DNA of 64,000 bases from Tenebrio molitor. Taxonomy: Eukaryota; Arthropoda; Insecta; Coleoptera; Tenebrionidae. Both the position numbers and the translations under genes were made by a program. The notes under the pieces are model-generated. The model made no database searches and was not told the DNA's origin. It saw nothing but the letters and a program-made list of their open reading frames with translations. The stretch lies in contig NC_091048.1 in NCBI RefSeq assembly GCF_963966145.1, positions 5,022,001 to 5,086,000 on the forward strand, written 5' to 3'. Of this stretch, positions 12,134-23,265 are shown one piece after another; position 1 is the first letter of the stretch; every line of letters starts with the position of its first letter.

Positions 12134-12720
12134 TTAAATAAACTGTATAATACATAGTATACATAGTATACGCTTGATTGTGACACGAGTGTCACAGTGC
12201 GTCTTATAAAACGAGTATAAGATATTATTTTTTCTACTTTGGTCGCATTTGGTTTGTATAGCATGGCAATCCACCGTCTTTTGGAAGGCATTGTGCCATG
12301 CCTCCAGCGAATTATTTATGCTCGGAATGTCCGAATTGAGTCGGTCAAATGTGTTCCATATGCTGATGGATGACATAACGTGGGACAACTTCTTCCAATC
12401 TTCTTCCTACGTGCGTTTTCCGTTATGGGTTTTATTTCGGGGGGAAATCTTGAAGAATTTCGTATAAAAAACTGGACATCCGTAGGTGGTACGAAGCTCA
12501 CACGAGCAGACTTTTGCACTTCAATCTAACGTCTGCTCTGTTTTCGTGTAAATGAACTAGTCCTGGAATCTTCTGGATTTGTCGCCGAAAGTTTTGCGAT
12601 AAATGAAAAAAACATCCACCTATATTCGATTTATAAAATGTTTCTTTGAAAGCTTTGAGAGAACCTGTTTCGAAATCGAACATCACCAATTCGGATTCTA
12701 AGGCTGCCTGCAATTCTTCA
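12134..12720 (-). pseudogene. MULE-type transposase relic
   Basis: The minus strand shows, in shifting frames, VMFDFETGSLKAFKETF, GGCFFHLSQNFRRQIQKI and NNSLEAWHNAFQ. These match in order the MULE transposase core: catalytic Asp in DFE, the GCFFHL block with its Cys/His, and the N-S-E-WH block. At least two frameshifts and stops interrupt it, and no terminal repeats were identified. Confidence 0.75.
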
Positions 12721-13092
12721 ATATTTTTTTCTTATTTCTTTTATTCTTTAGTTCAGTTCTTTATATTGGTCTTACTCCCTCCAAAGTGAAACGAGTATTT
12801 ACTTACCTCGTCATCCTTTTCTGATATTTGAATATTTGAGCAACCTCCATCAATAACTTTCGTAACTATCTATTAAAGTCACTAATTTCAAGATACTCTA
12901 TGCTCAATATTCAAGGTTGTCTGAATAAAACATTGTTTACAGTTATTAAAGTCAAATTACTAAAATTAATTACTAAATAATTATATTTAATGGCACCGAT
13001 TACATTACGATAAGGACGATTTAGGAATCAAACATCAGTTTATGAATACTTGTATGTTTGGTAAGTTGGAATTTCATAATTTAAATTACATA

Positions 13093-14278
13093 CACTGACC
13101 GGCACAAAAAACGACTCATTATGATTTTTTTAATAAATGATCTTGAAATTATATTTGTGCTTATTTTTCTTTTCCATTGACCGCTTGTTAATTTCAATAT
13201 TAATGAATTATTTTATCTAAATTATAGTGTATTAATGGACCTCATTAATACACTATTTTTCATTAGTCAACGATTTTTGCGATTTTGACGTTTTGATTAA
13301 ATTTTGATGTATAAACAACCTCGAACATGCATTGTTTGCACTTACCAACACTGCAGCAGGTAGTGCAGCAGGGTTTTCTATATTTTATAGCTCCATAACT
13401 GCACAATTACAAATTCAATTTTTCAAAAACCGACATTTTTGGTTATAATTGGCATGTCATATTTTTCAAAGGTAACTAGGTTTCCTTAGCAACCGTGATT
13501 TTTACGTGAAATTGAATGCGAATGGAGTTGACGTCTTCTGACACTCTTTGTGGAAAAGTGAATAGAAAGTGTTGAAAAATTTTAAAATGGGCTACCCTGA
13601 TGACAAAAAAAGAATGAAGGTATTCATAAGGTGTTATATTTATGGAAAAAGATGAAATTGGTTTTGATTTGGCTTTAATTTCAAAATTTGTTACCAAAAA
13701 AAAAAGTTTGCAGTCAACGAAAAAATTTTGTAATCAACTCTTTTGTTAATGGGCGATTAATAATCTCAACTATTAAAGCCACTCACTCGCTTAACTCGTT
13801 CGTGTTTTAAACAGTTTCGATTATTAATCGCCTTCATTAACAAACTAGTTTATTAAATAACTATTATTATAGTTAAATTGGGATATTTTCAATGATCTAG
13901 TGTGCTATGCTCTCCATGGCAATCGAATTGTTTTGTTTAAATAAATTATTAGAAAATATGCGCTGCTTCCAAGTTGTGTTTTTGTCGGTTGATTTACGTG
14001 TTAAAAGATTTAATTTGACAATACGAGAAAAATGCTGTTAAAATTTTGGCAATTTTTTCATAACACAATTTTTTCCAAAAAATTGCTTTTATTTTTTTTT
14101 TTTTATTAAAATTTTATTTGCTGTGTTTAATGTTTTGTTTGTCGGATATTCTTTGGCAAAAATAACTTAAATAACACTTATCAATACAACATGATATAAA
14201 AAAAAAATTTCTAAAACAATGAATTACTTAATTATATTAATAAAATTCAAAGTGAGTCGTTTTTTGTGCCGGTCAGTG
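13093..14278. mobile_element. Non-autonomous TA-flanked transposon with 26-bp TIRs
   Basis: CACTGACCGGCACAAAAAAC opens the 1186-bp element and its inverted copy closes it; the match extends to about 26 bp through GACTCA. It is flanked by TA (13091-13092, 14279-14280). No transposase was seen. It contains a foldback at 13743-13843 (arms around GTTAATGGGCGATTAATAAT). A related single end is at 9337. Confidence 0.85.
13743..13843. repeat. Foldback repeat inside the 13093 element
   Basis: TTGTTAATGGGCGATTAATA is mirrored about 60 bp later by ATTATTAATCGCCTTCATTAAC, giving arms of about 24 bp with one or two mismatches. It is probably a small insertion nested in the larger element. Confidence 0.55.
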
Positions 14279-15338
14279 TATATACAACGTGTCTCAGAAA
14301 TCAGCGCATTAATTCTAACTGGTAATATTGGTAATACTACTAATCATTACAAGATGAGTGAGATGAGTGAGCGCCGTTATTGTCAATACAATAATGAAGG
14401 CACCGACGAAATAGTGATTCTTTCACTCTTTCCAGCATTCCTCTGTTATTGCGAATTGTTGTGGCAACATTTTCCACCAGTTCTCTTAAAACGTCAATTG
14501 TATTAATTGGGATCGATTATACCGAGTCCTTCAGTACCCCCACGAGAAGGAGTCGCAAGGATATTCTCTGGGCTCGAGGACCACTCCCGCACGATTCACC
14601 ATACACAATATCTATACCGTGAGTTTTTTTATTTTACTGAACATAGGATTCATGGATCTGTAAGTTTGGTTGCCTATTTCAAATGAATTGACTTGTCCAT
14701 TTTAGAACTGGACATAGCCATTTTACATTGAATGTTCAGCGAAATAAAAAACGCAGTGTATATTCAATATTCAAAAATGAACGTGCCATTTTCACAAAAT
14801 TTTAGCTTAAATCACAGAATCAACATGTAAACACCTGTCTTTTGGAGTCGGATAAAACTAATTAAAAAAAATTAATCCCCTTTATCTCTCCCTCGGCCGA
14901 AAAAATGGTACATAACAATTTTGTTGCTCGTGACCAGATCTGTCACTGGTTAAATTTAATGTACTTATTTGTGAGATACGTTGTATATACAGGGTGGTCC
15001 CGATATAACCTGCCAGAAGAAATCCAGTAATAGGTGACGATGAGTAGAACTCATACACAAAAAATGATTCTAATAAAAGTCTTTTCTATTATTATTAAAT
15101 TAAGTTAAATTGCGGAGGCAAACCTTTTACGCAATTTTTGTTTAAGCAATTAAGAAGTAAAATTGAATTAAACAGTATTGTCGGATGAACTAAAGCGGAG
15201 GGTGGTATATTCAAATTTTAGTCATGATTCCCCTTGTGTTGATCATAACGCGCCCAGTCGGTTTCGGGAACCTGTTTATTTTTTTTTTTTTATTGTTTTT
15301 ATTCATGATATAGTCTACCCGTATACAACTCGAGGATG

Positions 15339-15431
15339 GAAAATTCTCGATTATACTCGACGTGTTACCGGAAACACCACTCGATCTCGTGATGTTTCCG
15401 GGCAACACGTCTCGTATAATCGAGAATTTTC
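15339..15431. repeat. Long hairpin, about 42-bp arms and 8-nt loop
   Basis: The left arm (GAAAATTCTCGATTATACTC...) pairs with the right arm (...GTATAATCGAGAATTTTC), leaving about 8 nt (TCGATCTC) unpaired and few mismatches. The transcript would fold into a long hairpin. It looks like a foldback MITE, but the short loop is unusual. Confidence 0.75.
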
Positions 15432-15448
15432 AATTCTCTATAAAGTTC

Positions 15449-15791
15449 ATTCAAAAATCAAAAAACCACCAACGTCGCATTTTCCTGGATAATTACTATC
15501 GGCAACGCTGTTTAATGTAAAATTTGGTGAGACTTGTAATTTTGAGGTTAAATGTTTATTAAATGTCTTGTTTTTCTGGGCATGTTTAAGTAAAAATAAT
15601 AAGAATCAATAAATAAATGAAACGTGCTGCTAATAAAACAATATGAACGAAATTCAAAGCAATTGAATTTTATTTTGAATCAAATAAATGTCATAATTTA
15701 TTTACCAACATAGTACGAAAAAATATCTACCTAGGGTTTTTTAAATTTTACCAACCTAAAACAACAGGTGGTGGTTTTTTGATTTTTGAAT
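15449..15791. repeat. Inverted-repeat element, 23-bp perfect arms
   Basis: ATTCAAAAATCAAAAAACCA at 15449 is repeated in inverted orientation ending at 15791, 23 of 23 bases identical. The same arm motif begins the small element at 43262-43394, so this is a dispersed MITE family. Confidence 0.6.
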
Positions 15792-16428
15792 AGAGTTTAG
15801 TTATATAATAATATGAAAATCACCCAATAATTTTTGGTACCAAAATGTGAGTAATTTATGACAACGATGGGTCATAATTCCTGATTGACAATGGTCGCTT
15901 TCCGCAAACAACCAGCTATAAATCATAACCGGTGGTGCGATCCTGGATTTGTACTATCATAAATATGCTACCACTTTGTTCGTAGATGTTAAATGTCGGT
16001 TTATTCAGTTATTATCCTGATTTAAATACCAACTTTTGTGTAATCAAAATCGACATTGTCCTGTGGGTGCGATCCTAAGAAAAAAGTTCGGGTCGCTTTA
16101 TTACTTTGAGAATATAATACTTACATTGAATATTGAGCCAATCGGTGCTTCTTAAATTTAAAATATTGACCAATTGGACCTTGTACCATAGTGACAATAC
16201 GCGACTAACTATTATCGATTTGGTATTAGCTAACTTGCGTTTGTTTCACTTGTCAAATAAAATAATTTAGAAAAGTCAGACAAACGTCAGATACATTTTT
16301 TAAGTGTGTTAGGCGCATTTCCAGAAAGAAAAAGCACATAATTGACTCGTTGGGGTAAGCTTTTTTGCTTAAATGTGCATCTGTGGTCCTTATTTTAATT
16401 TATTATATTCTCTTCCTAAATATAATTC

Positions 16429-16591
16429 GTGGTACGCTTAAGAATCGATAATTTTTTTACAAATGTCAACATTACTCATGCCAGCCCCATTCTTTGGAAA
16501 ATACAACTCGTGCTTTGCACTCGTTGTATTTTCGTCGTTGAGACTGGCATTCGTATCATTAAAAAAAAATTATCGATAATAAGCGTACCAC
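16429..16591. repeat. Foldback element, 163 bp
   Basis: GTGGTACGCTTAAGAATCGA is mirrored by TTATCGATAATAAGCGTACC at the right end. Inner segments also pair (ATGCCAGCC with GGCAT; AAATACAACTCGTGC with GCACTCGTTGTATTT), so nearly the whole 163 bp folds back. No coding capacity. Confidence 0.75.
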
Positions 16592-16934
16592 TTATTATAT
16601 TATCCCTGATAAGTGATAATAAAACGCTATCAAAGTCAAATTTCACATTTATTTTATTTTATAAAAAATGATTCGGCTATTTCGTACATCGCAAATTGAA
16701 GATTGTGTCTTTAAAATTTCAATTTTTTTTACAATTAACAAAAGGTTTTATCGCAAATATGCTATACGATGGTCCACCCTGTATAGATATACATAATTAT
16801 TAAAAACAATAAATCGTGTCTTTTGTGTTTTAGGCATTATTTATTCGGATTCTTTTAGAATAAAAAATGACATTACATGACATTACTTTTAGGAACTTGT
16901 GCCTAAAAGTATGTCATTTCGAAATTCGAAACTA

Positions 16935-17986
16935 CAGGGTGTTTAAAAATTGGCGAATTCTGAATTCAGAGCGTGGTTGGGAAGGAGCGAGTGGAGCTTG
17001 TAAACACTTGACTTTTACGTTATTATTTTTATTATTTTCCACAATCATCTACACCATAAATAACAATAACACTGAACTTGTCAGTCCGTATTTGAAGAAA
17101 ACGCAATTCAAAGAGTGCGTTTTCAGACCAATGTAACGGGTGTTCATTTAATATTCTGGTAGCATTACCAATGAAAATATTTTGTTTTTGTTAAGGCATG
17201 TCGTCGTTTGAACTTCCGATTAGTAAAATTAGAGTAGAACTGTCATATTTTGACATTTGCGTTTAGAGAGGTTTACGTTTACTCTTTTCTGGTGTTCACG
17301 TTAGAGCAGAAAACGTTTTTGATTTAAAGTTATTTTCGCAATGGTTTGAAAGTGAATGGTTCATGGATCTACTCCGTACAAAAATGCTTAGAAGAGTTTA
17401 TCGCCGAATTTCCCAACGTTATTTTTGGCCGGAAAACCTTCGAAGACAACCTGAGCCGGTGTGTAAAGTTGTTTCGTGAAACTGGAGGCGTTTACCGAAC
17501 AAAAACCACAGGGGTCGGCCGCTAAAACGCACTGCTGCAGTTATTGAAACTGCAAGAGAAATAGTGCAAAATGCTCCCCACAGTCCCCACAATACGTCAG
17601 TTACCGCAGCGCAACACACTGAACCTTGTGTAGGAAAATAGGAACGTGCCACAAATTGTTACGAAAAGAAGAAGGTAGATATTTCCAGCAGCTCATTTAA
17701 TAAATTGATTAATGATTAACTTGTACGTAAATTGTAATTGTGTTACTTTTTTATTATAATTCGTGTCATGCTGTTATTTTATAGTGAGGTTATGTCGTAT
17801 TTTAACGCTGCGACATCCGTTTTTCAAAACAAAAGATTTCCATAGGTGATGCCACCAGAATATTAAATGAAAACCAACTATCTTCGTGGGGGGAGTCCCG
17901 ATTTTTTTTTATTTCCATATTTGGACTACTGAAGTGATCTCTTACAACGCTCTGAATTTGGAATTTGCCAATTTTGAGACACCCTG
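16935..17986. mobile_element. Mariner-type MITE carrying a nested mariner relic
   Basis: CAGGGTGTTTAAAAATTGGC at the left and CAGGGTGTCTCAAAATTGGC (reverse complement of the right) form TIRs of about 40 bp that include the shared AATTCAGAGCGT. It is flanked by TA on both sides. A second TA-flanked element (17136-17878) is inserted inside. Confidence 0.8.
17136..17878 (+). mobile_element. Nested decayed mariner-type element with transposase relic
   Basis: The inner ends share TTCATTTAATATTCTGGTAG / TTCATTTAATATTCTGGTGG as inverted repeats, with TA beside each. Between them (17345-17690) the plus strand reads a degraded DUF4817-like N-terminus (NGSWIYSVQKCLEEFIAEFP, then CVKLFRETGGVYRTKTTG and AAVIETAREIVQNAP in other frames). 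The catalytic half is absent, so it cannot move on its own. Confidence 0.75.
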
Positions 17987-18420
17987 TATACTGACAATTT
18001 AAATATTAACTTTATATGTCGATTTTAGAAAAACATAATTAGAAGGCCTGACCTTTATATGTATAAATGAGAAATGAGAAAAATATGGAATCCACCAAAA
18101 ACGTTCCACATGAGAAGCAGCCAATGATCGATTCATTCATTTTTGAATAAGTAATATTCCTTTTGTATCGCGTCAACAAGTATTTAACGATATTTAAAAT
18201 ATTTCGTTGAAATTATTGTTATTATAAATCATAAATTATAAATAAGGAAGGAAAGTTTCATCGAGGAAAAGTCAACGAACAGTCGAATCGTTTCAATACT
18301 TTTTCTACGACTGTAAAGAGAAATTGTTCAGCGCTAGGTTGGTTAACATAAAAATCACTAAATTCTACGTAGAGAAAATAATACCTAGCGCACGTAAAAT
18401 TTGAAATATATCCTTCAACT

Positions 18421-20028
18421 TGTAGTGACCCAGTTTAAAATTTAAATTTAAATTTCCGGTACCGCCACAACAGCGCGCCAAATGTGAAGGTACTAGCGGC
18501 TAGACTAGGAACTAAGGGATGGGGTTGGTAATCTTGGCGAGTTGGCAACGCTGTTGAAAAGCGGAAATATAGCGGGGATGAAACGGGCTCGCGCGGGCGG
18601 TTGAAGGGGGTAGGTCACTTTTTGTTTAGTTTTTCGAAACGAACACACCTTGCGAAGAGCGATCCAAGTTTCTCAAATTTGTAAGTTAAATCTGAACAAT
18701 TACACTACCGTTCCGAGTAGATATTTTGTGTCCCTGTGGGGAATTCAACGTTTTAATTCACCTGGGTAATTTATCCCACTTTCGTTGCCGTTTTTGTGTG
18801 TTTTGTTTTTGGGACCAGGACCACGTGGTAAGGGTATGTTGTAGATTTCATTTTGTTGCATGCTGTTGCTTTAAGAAGCGCCCACTTGTTAATTTTAAGT
18901 GTTATCTTTCTCCCGGGAGGTTCTTTTTTTAGCAATCTGGTAATTTCGAAAATACGGAGCCGTCGTCCGAACCGCGTGCGTCCATTTTGTTTTTGTTCTT
19001 CACTAACATTTTCTAACGGCACTCGACCCGCCATTTTTTTTTGGTTTTAACATTACCGGCGATTATTGTATTCGTGATTTATGTTGTTTACTGGTATTTG
19101 TGCCATTTAAAGTGGTTCTATTTTATCGTTATTTAACTTTGCGCTTAGTTCCCTTTTATTTCCTCATTGTTTAATGTTGCGTTTTGTTTTGCTTATGTTA
19201 TCCTTGTTTAATGTTGCGTTTTGTTTTGCTTATTTTATCATTGTTTCATGTTGCCCTTTTTTTTGCTGGATTTTCTCATCGTTTAATGTTACGCTTTGTT
19301 CGATAGAATTAAACTCGGGTTATTCCTTCGTGTTGTTGCTAGATTTCGGAAAAGTTAAAGTAAAATGTTGTAAGTGCGCCCCTGTGGGAGCTAGGTGACA
19401 ATCAGGAAGTTGTGGGGTTGTTTAGTAAATTTCTGTGGAAGCTACGGTTATTTAGAGCCGTTAGCGGGGGCGGACCTTAGTCTTTGCGGGAGCGGCGTCG
19501 GGATGTTTTCGTGAAGTTTCCGTCGACGGTTATAGAGACTTCGGGGTTTTGTCCGGAAACGGTTGGTTGGGGACGGCGGACCTAGGTCTTTGCGGATGCG
19601 GTCTAGGAATGCTAATCGTACGACCCCGGAACGCTCTGTCACTCTTGCTTGGTCGGTGAAATAGTCTGACGTTCATTAATACCCCGAATATCTATAGACG
19701 TCGCTTATCTTTGTGATGTACTCAACTAGTTAATTTCTTGTACTTCGTTAAACTTAATTTCTGTCTTTTGTATTCGATTCAATTTCTTTTTCATCAAAGT
19801 TATTACAGACATTTTTAATAAAAGGTATTTTGCGTCCCTCACATGTGTGTTTTATTTGCGGCACTCTTCCGACTGGAACCCTCACCGTTTGCATTCCGAA
19901 CCTTTTCCGCCAAAAGAAAATCACAACGTAGGGCTCCTCCGATTCGATGACGATCACGACCACATTTGTTACCGTTTTGCGCAGGTTCAAATATTTGACG
20001 GAAAAAGTAATGTATTCAAATCATTACA
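18421..20028 (+). mobile_element. Solo LTR, 1608 bp (long-LTR family)
   Basis: It begins TGTAGTGACCCAG and ends TCATTACA, is flanked by the 4-bp duplication AACT (18417-18420, 20029-20032), and has no internal coding region. A second member in reverse orientation is at 51394-53703 with its own 4-bp duplication. TG...CA ends plus 4-bp target sites fit a Ty3/Gypsy-type LTR left by LTR-LTR recombination. The short frames inside are not convincing genes. Confidence 0.88.
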
Positions 20029-20321
20029 AACTAATAACACATTCGCCCTGAAATTATGCTCTAATTAGTGTATTCTAGTGCATTTTGTAGTAGTGGGTTA
20101 ATTTAATACAATTTAAAATCTCCCAATCTCTCGCTGGACGAAGTCCACCATTGCATTAAAATTTGCGATTGGACTTCATAAACTAGTTCCTACGATATTT
20201 GGCGTGATTTTTCAAATTATTATTCAACGGGCCGTGGATAATGAACCCTGTTATCTAATAAAAAAAACGCTTTCATAATTACAGCATTCTACAATAGGAG
20301 TAGAAAATAGTGGTTTATTTA

Positions 20322-20434
20322 ACGAGTTCGTGTGTAAATTGGCCTTTTTTTGGCATGAGTGGGCCAGTTTAAAACGCGAGTGAAACGAGCGTTTTAAAGG
20401 CCCACGAGTGCCAGCCAATTTACACAAGAACGAG
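20322..20434. repeat. Foldback hairpin element, 113 bp
   Basis: CGAGTTCGTGTGTAAATTGG is mirrored by CCAATTTACACAAGAACGAG, and inner parts pair too (AGTGGGCC with GGCCCACGAGT; TTTAAAACGC with GCGTTTTAAA). The unpaired centre is about 8-10 nt. It lies about 240 bp upstream of the plus-strand OR at 20674. Confidence 0.75.
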
Positions 20435-20673
20435 CTGAATACAAGGTTTTTTTGTTCGGCGAGCCCCTTAAAGGCTCTAAACCGCTTAAAATTTTTAAAA
20501 TTAGCTTGACGTTTCGTTTTGACAAGTTGTCAAATTTATCAAAATCCGTTCACACAGGAGAAAATTCTGACAGTGTCGAAAAAAAAACATTATTAACTTA
20601 TTGTCCTTGTTAAAATTTCCAGCATTCATTCCCGGAATTCTTTATCACAGTGTGTTGAAACTCCTATGATGCA

Positions 20674-22143
20674 ATGATTTTTTTTACGAAGAAACCCCTT
20701 AAAGGTACCATCGTTTAGCAAATAAACCAGATTTTTATTAAACATGTTTCAGACGACTCGTTACGGATAGTCCGGATTTTGTCAATTGACATTTTAAAGT
20801 TAAGATTCGTTAGAATCATCCTAATAGCTACATTAATTCTTCAAATGGCCATGACACTGATTCAAATCTACTTTTTCTGCTGCGTTCTGACTCTTATGGA
20901 TTTTGTCAAATACAGCCCCATGTTTTTCGGAATGTTTTATGTAATAATGGAAAATAATTTTTACCGAAACAGAATCATCTTTTTTTTTAATTATTCAGGG
21001 AATGCTCAGCACCATAACACTACTGCAAGATGGCGATCTTGCTGACATCACTTTGAAAAATTTAAAACCATGGGCTTTGGACAGCGGTGATAACAAAACC
21101 ACAGCAAAAATTAAAACCGAATCTGTGTTTTGGACAAGTTTTGTGTTTGTCAATTTTGGGTTGGCACTAATAGCTGCGAGTCTATTTGTCCTACCTGTTC
21201 GCAATGACAAGGATGTATTTTTTGCTCTGTACCTTTTTGATAGATATTTTTCTGAGTACGCATCTATTTTGAACTGGGTTTATAGATGGATGGTTTTTAT
21301 ACAAGTATTTACGATGGTGAATTGTTCCCATCTGTTCTTATATATTGTAGAGCATATTTTATTTCAAATGAACTTATTACTTTCACGTATTGCTGATATC
21401 ACCAATGTGGCTCAGTACAACAGCCAGGATGAAAGTTCTTTGCTTAAAAATGAACACTACCAAATGGAAGTTGAAAATAGAATAAAATTTTGTATAAAAA
21501 GACACGTTGATTTAAGAAGGTAAATTGTTTTACTGTAATGTATTTCGCTGCAAAATTTGTTACAGAGTTTGTACTGAAGGAGTAACAAAACTTCAAAAAT
21601 GGATTCCCACCTTTTCCCTAAATGGAATTCTTCTGTTTATATGCTGTATCGTCTATTTTTTCTTGGTAAGTTGCATCTACTCTGACATAAATCTTGAGAA
21701 ACAAAGATATTAATCTTAGAATGACGACAATCCGAAAGGAAGATATTACCGAGTCGGTGCCGCCGTTCTAACCGGCCTGACCACATTTTCCTCAATGATA
21801 TTTGTGGGAGAATCAGTGGAAAATGAAGTACATCTGTTACGTTGTTTATTATAGATGTAGACTTATTTGATTACAGACAGATGTGCTACATCTTATTAAT
21901 ACAAAAATACGATGGGCCAGTTTGAATCGAAGCAATTTAAAGCTATTGATGATTATGACACTAATGACCAAGAAACCTTTCAGCCTTAAATTTTCAAATA
22001 ATATCATTGTTAATTACGCATTGGGAGTTAAGGTTAGTGTTGTTCTGTCTATACATTTGTTTGACTAATTGCCCTTTCAGATTGTTAAACTGGTTTATTC
22101 TGTCGTGTGTTTTCTCGTACAAATGAAACAGTTTCTGCATTAA
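20674..22143 (+). pseudogene. Odorant receptor B, single in-frame stop
   Basis: Exons are 20674-20940, 20999-21519, 21566-21665, 21720-21827, 21877-22032 and 22081-22143, with GT-AG introns of 44-58 bp. Exon lengths equal those of the intact paralogue at 43672-45139, giving about 404 codons. The only lesion I see is TAG at 20716-20718, codon 15, where the paralogue at 37764 has ATG (Met). All splice sites, the central loop and the C-terminal 7tm_6 motif (IVNYALGVK, then IVKLVYSVVCFL) are preserved. A Met at codon 36 could start a shorter form lacking the N-terminal tail. OR subunits normally sit in the dendritic membrane of olfactory neurons with Orco. Probably a very young pseudogene. Confidence 0.85.
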
Positions 22144-22717
22144 AATTAGGTATATTCTGTGGTATATTTTGCAAAACGATGTATACTAAATGCTCACTGT
22201 GTATATTATAGAATAAGTTCAATACTCAAATACACTGTAGAATAATTTCACTGATCAAATTAATTTTTCCGTTTGATAAGATGTGATTATAAAATTAAAA
22301 TAACATGAGATAAAAAAAATAGACAACGTCGACTACGGTCTTTTCTTAATTTAAATTTTATGGCCTGTTATGAAGAATTTCATTTTCCGGCCGAAGCAGC
22401 CCGCCATTCCTACAACAACTCTTACTAAGTTATTCGAAAAACTGTTGACTTGTTCATGGTGTACTTTGACTTATTTTTTTATCGCACCGTACATCTAAAC
22501 TTAGTTTCACTTAGCACTGAATGTGTTGTTAAGAGTTTAAATATTGACTACTGTGTTCTTTTAAATAAACGAAAGCATCACTTATGAATGTAATATTTTT
22601 TAAAGCATTGAATATACTATGTAATCTTTTCCATGATCAGAATAAAATCTGGTTTGAATTTCTGGTTTCATTTCTTCGATTTCCTAGAATCAGGTCTGTT
22701 TATTATGACGGACGAAG
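22144..22717. other. Non-coding stretch downstream of OR B
   Basis: AT-rich DNA with no supported gene, repeat or RNA. It presumably includes the 3' UTR of OR B at its start. Confidence 0.5.
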
Positions 22718-22719
22718 TA

Positions 22720-22939
22720 ACGGGTAACTATTAAAATTTTCACTAGGAGTTGGCATTGAACGAGTTTTTTTCTGTTATTTTAGACACACGCAAGAACGAA
22801 CGACAAATGTCAGTCAGTTCAATTGAAACATAACCTATAATGTTAACTATAATGTCAAACTTGTCAGTGTCTAAGGTGCAACGGAAAACAAAGAATGTTC
22901 CATAGCCAACCCTAAGTGAAAATTTTAATAGTCACCCGT
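22720..22939. repeat. MITE, 220 bp, TA-flanked
   Basis: ACGGGTAACTATTAAAATTT at the left and ACGGGTGACTATTAAAATTT (reverse complement of the right) form inverted repeats of about 37 bp. TA lies on each side. It directly abuts the next MITE. Confidence 0.78.
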
Positions 22940-22943
22940 TATA

Positions 22944-23193
22944 CCGTGTGAACAACAATTACTGATTGAGTTGGCAATAAATTCTGGTGACTTTTGGTGA
23001 CTTTTATGTCATGTTCCAACGAGAAAACCATCTTATTAATAAAATAACACAAAAACCAAGACGTTTAAATATCAAATGTATACCAGCTGTCAATAGTGTC
23101 AATAAAACAAACCGAAATTGGTACAATTCAGTCTTGAAAATTTCATGTAAAATTTTTTATTGCCAACTGAAACAGTTATTGTTGCTCACCCTG
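22944..23193. repeat. MITE, 250 bp, TA-flanked
   Basis: The ends share GTGAACAACAATTACTGATT / GTGAGCAACAATAACTGTTT and then GAGTTGGCAATAAA / CAGTTGGCAATAAA as inverted repeats, each next to TA. The core is AT-rich without a gene. Confidence 0.72.
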
Positions 23194-23265
23194 TATAATA
23201 TTCCACTTAAAACTATCAATAAATAATAAGCAATAATCATACTGTATAAAACACAAAGCGTTATA

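Larger units (their letters stand above)
14990..16781. mobile_element. Possible decayed mariner-type element (composite)
   Basis: CAGGGTGGTCCCGATATAAC after a TA at 14988 faces CAGGGTGGACCATCGTATAG, the reverse complement at 16781, also followed by TA. Only about 12-20 bp are similar, so pairing these ends is tentative. The interior holds three inverted-repeat insertions (15339, 15449, 16429) and no coding frame. Confidence 0.35.

Noticed and set aside
16867..17136. 89-codon frame MTLHDITFRN...
   Set aside because: It runs across the terminus of the mariner-type element at 16935 into its interior, so it is a chance frame.
18771..19642. Short ORFs within the 1.6-kb solo LTR
   Set aside because: They lie in an LTR with precise ends, are not shared in frame with the second copy, and show no domain.
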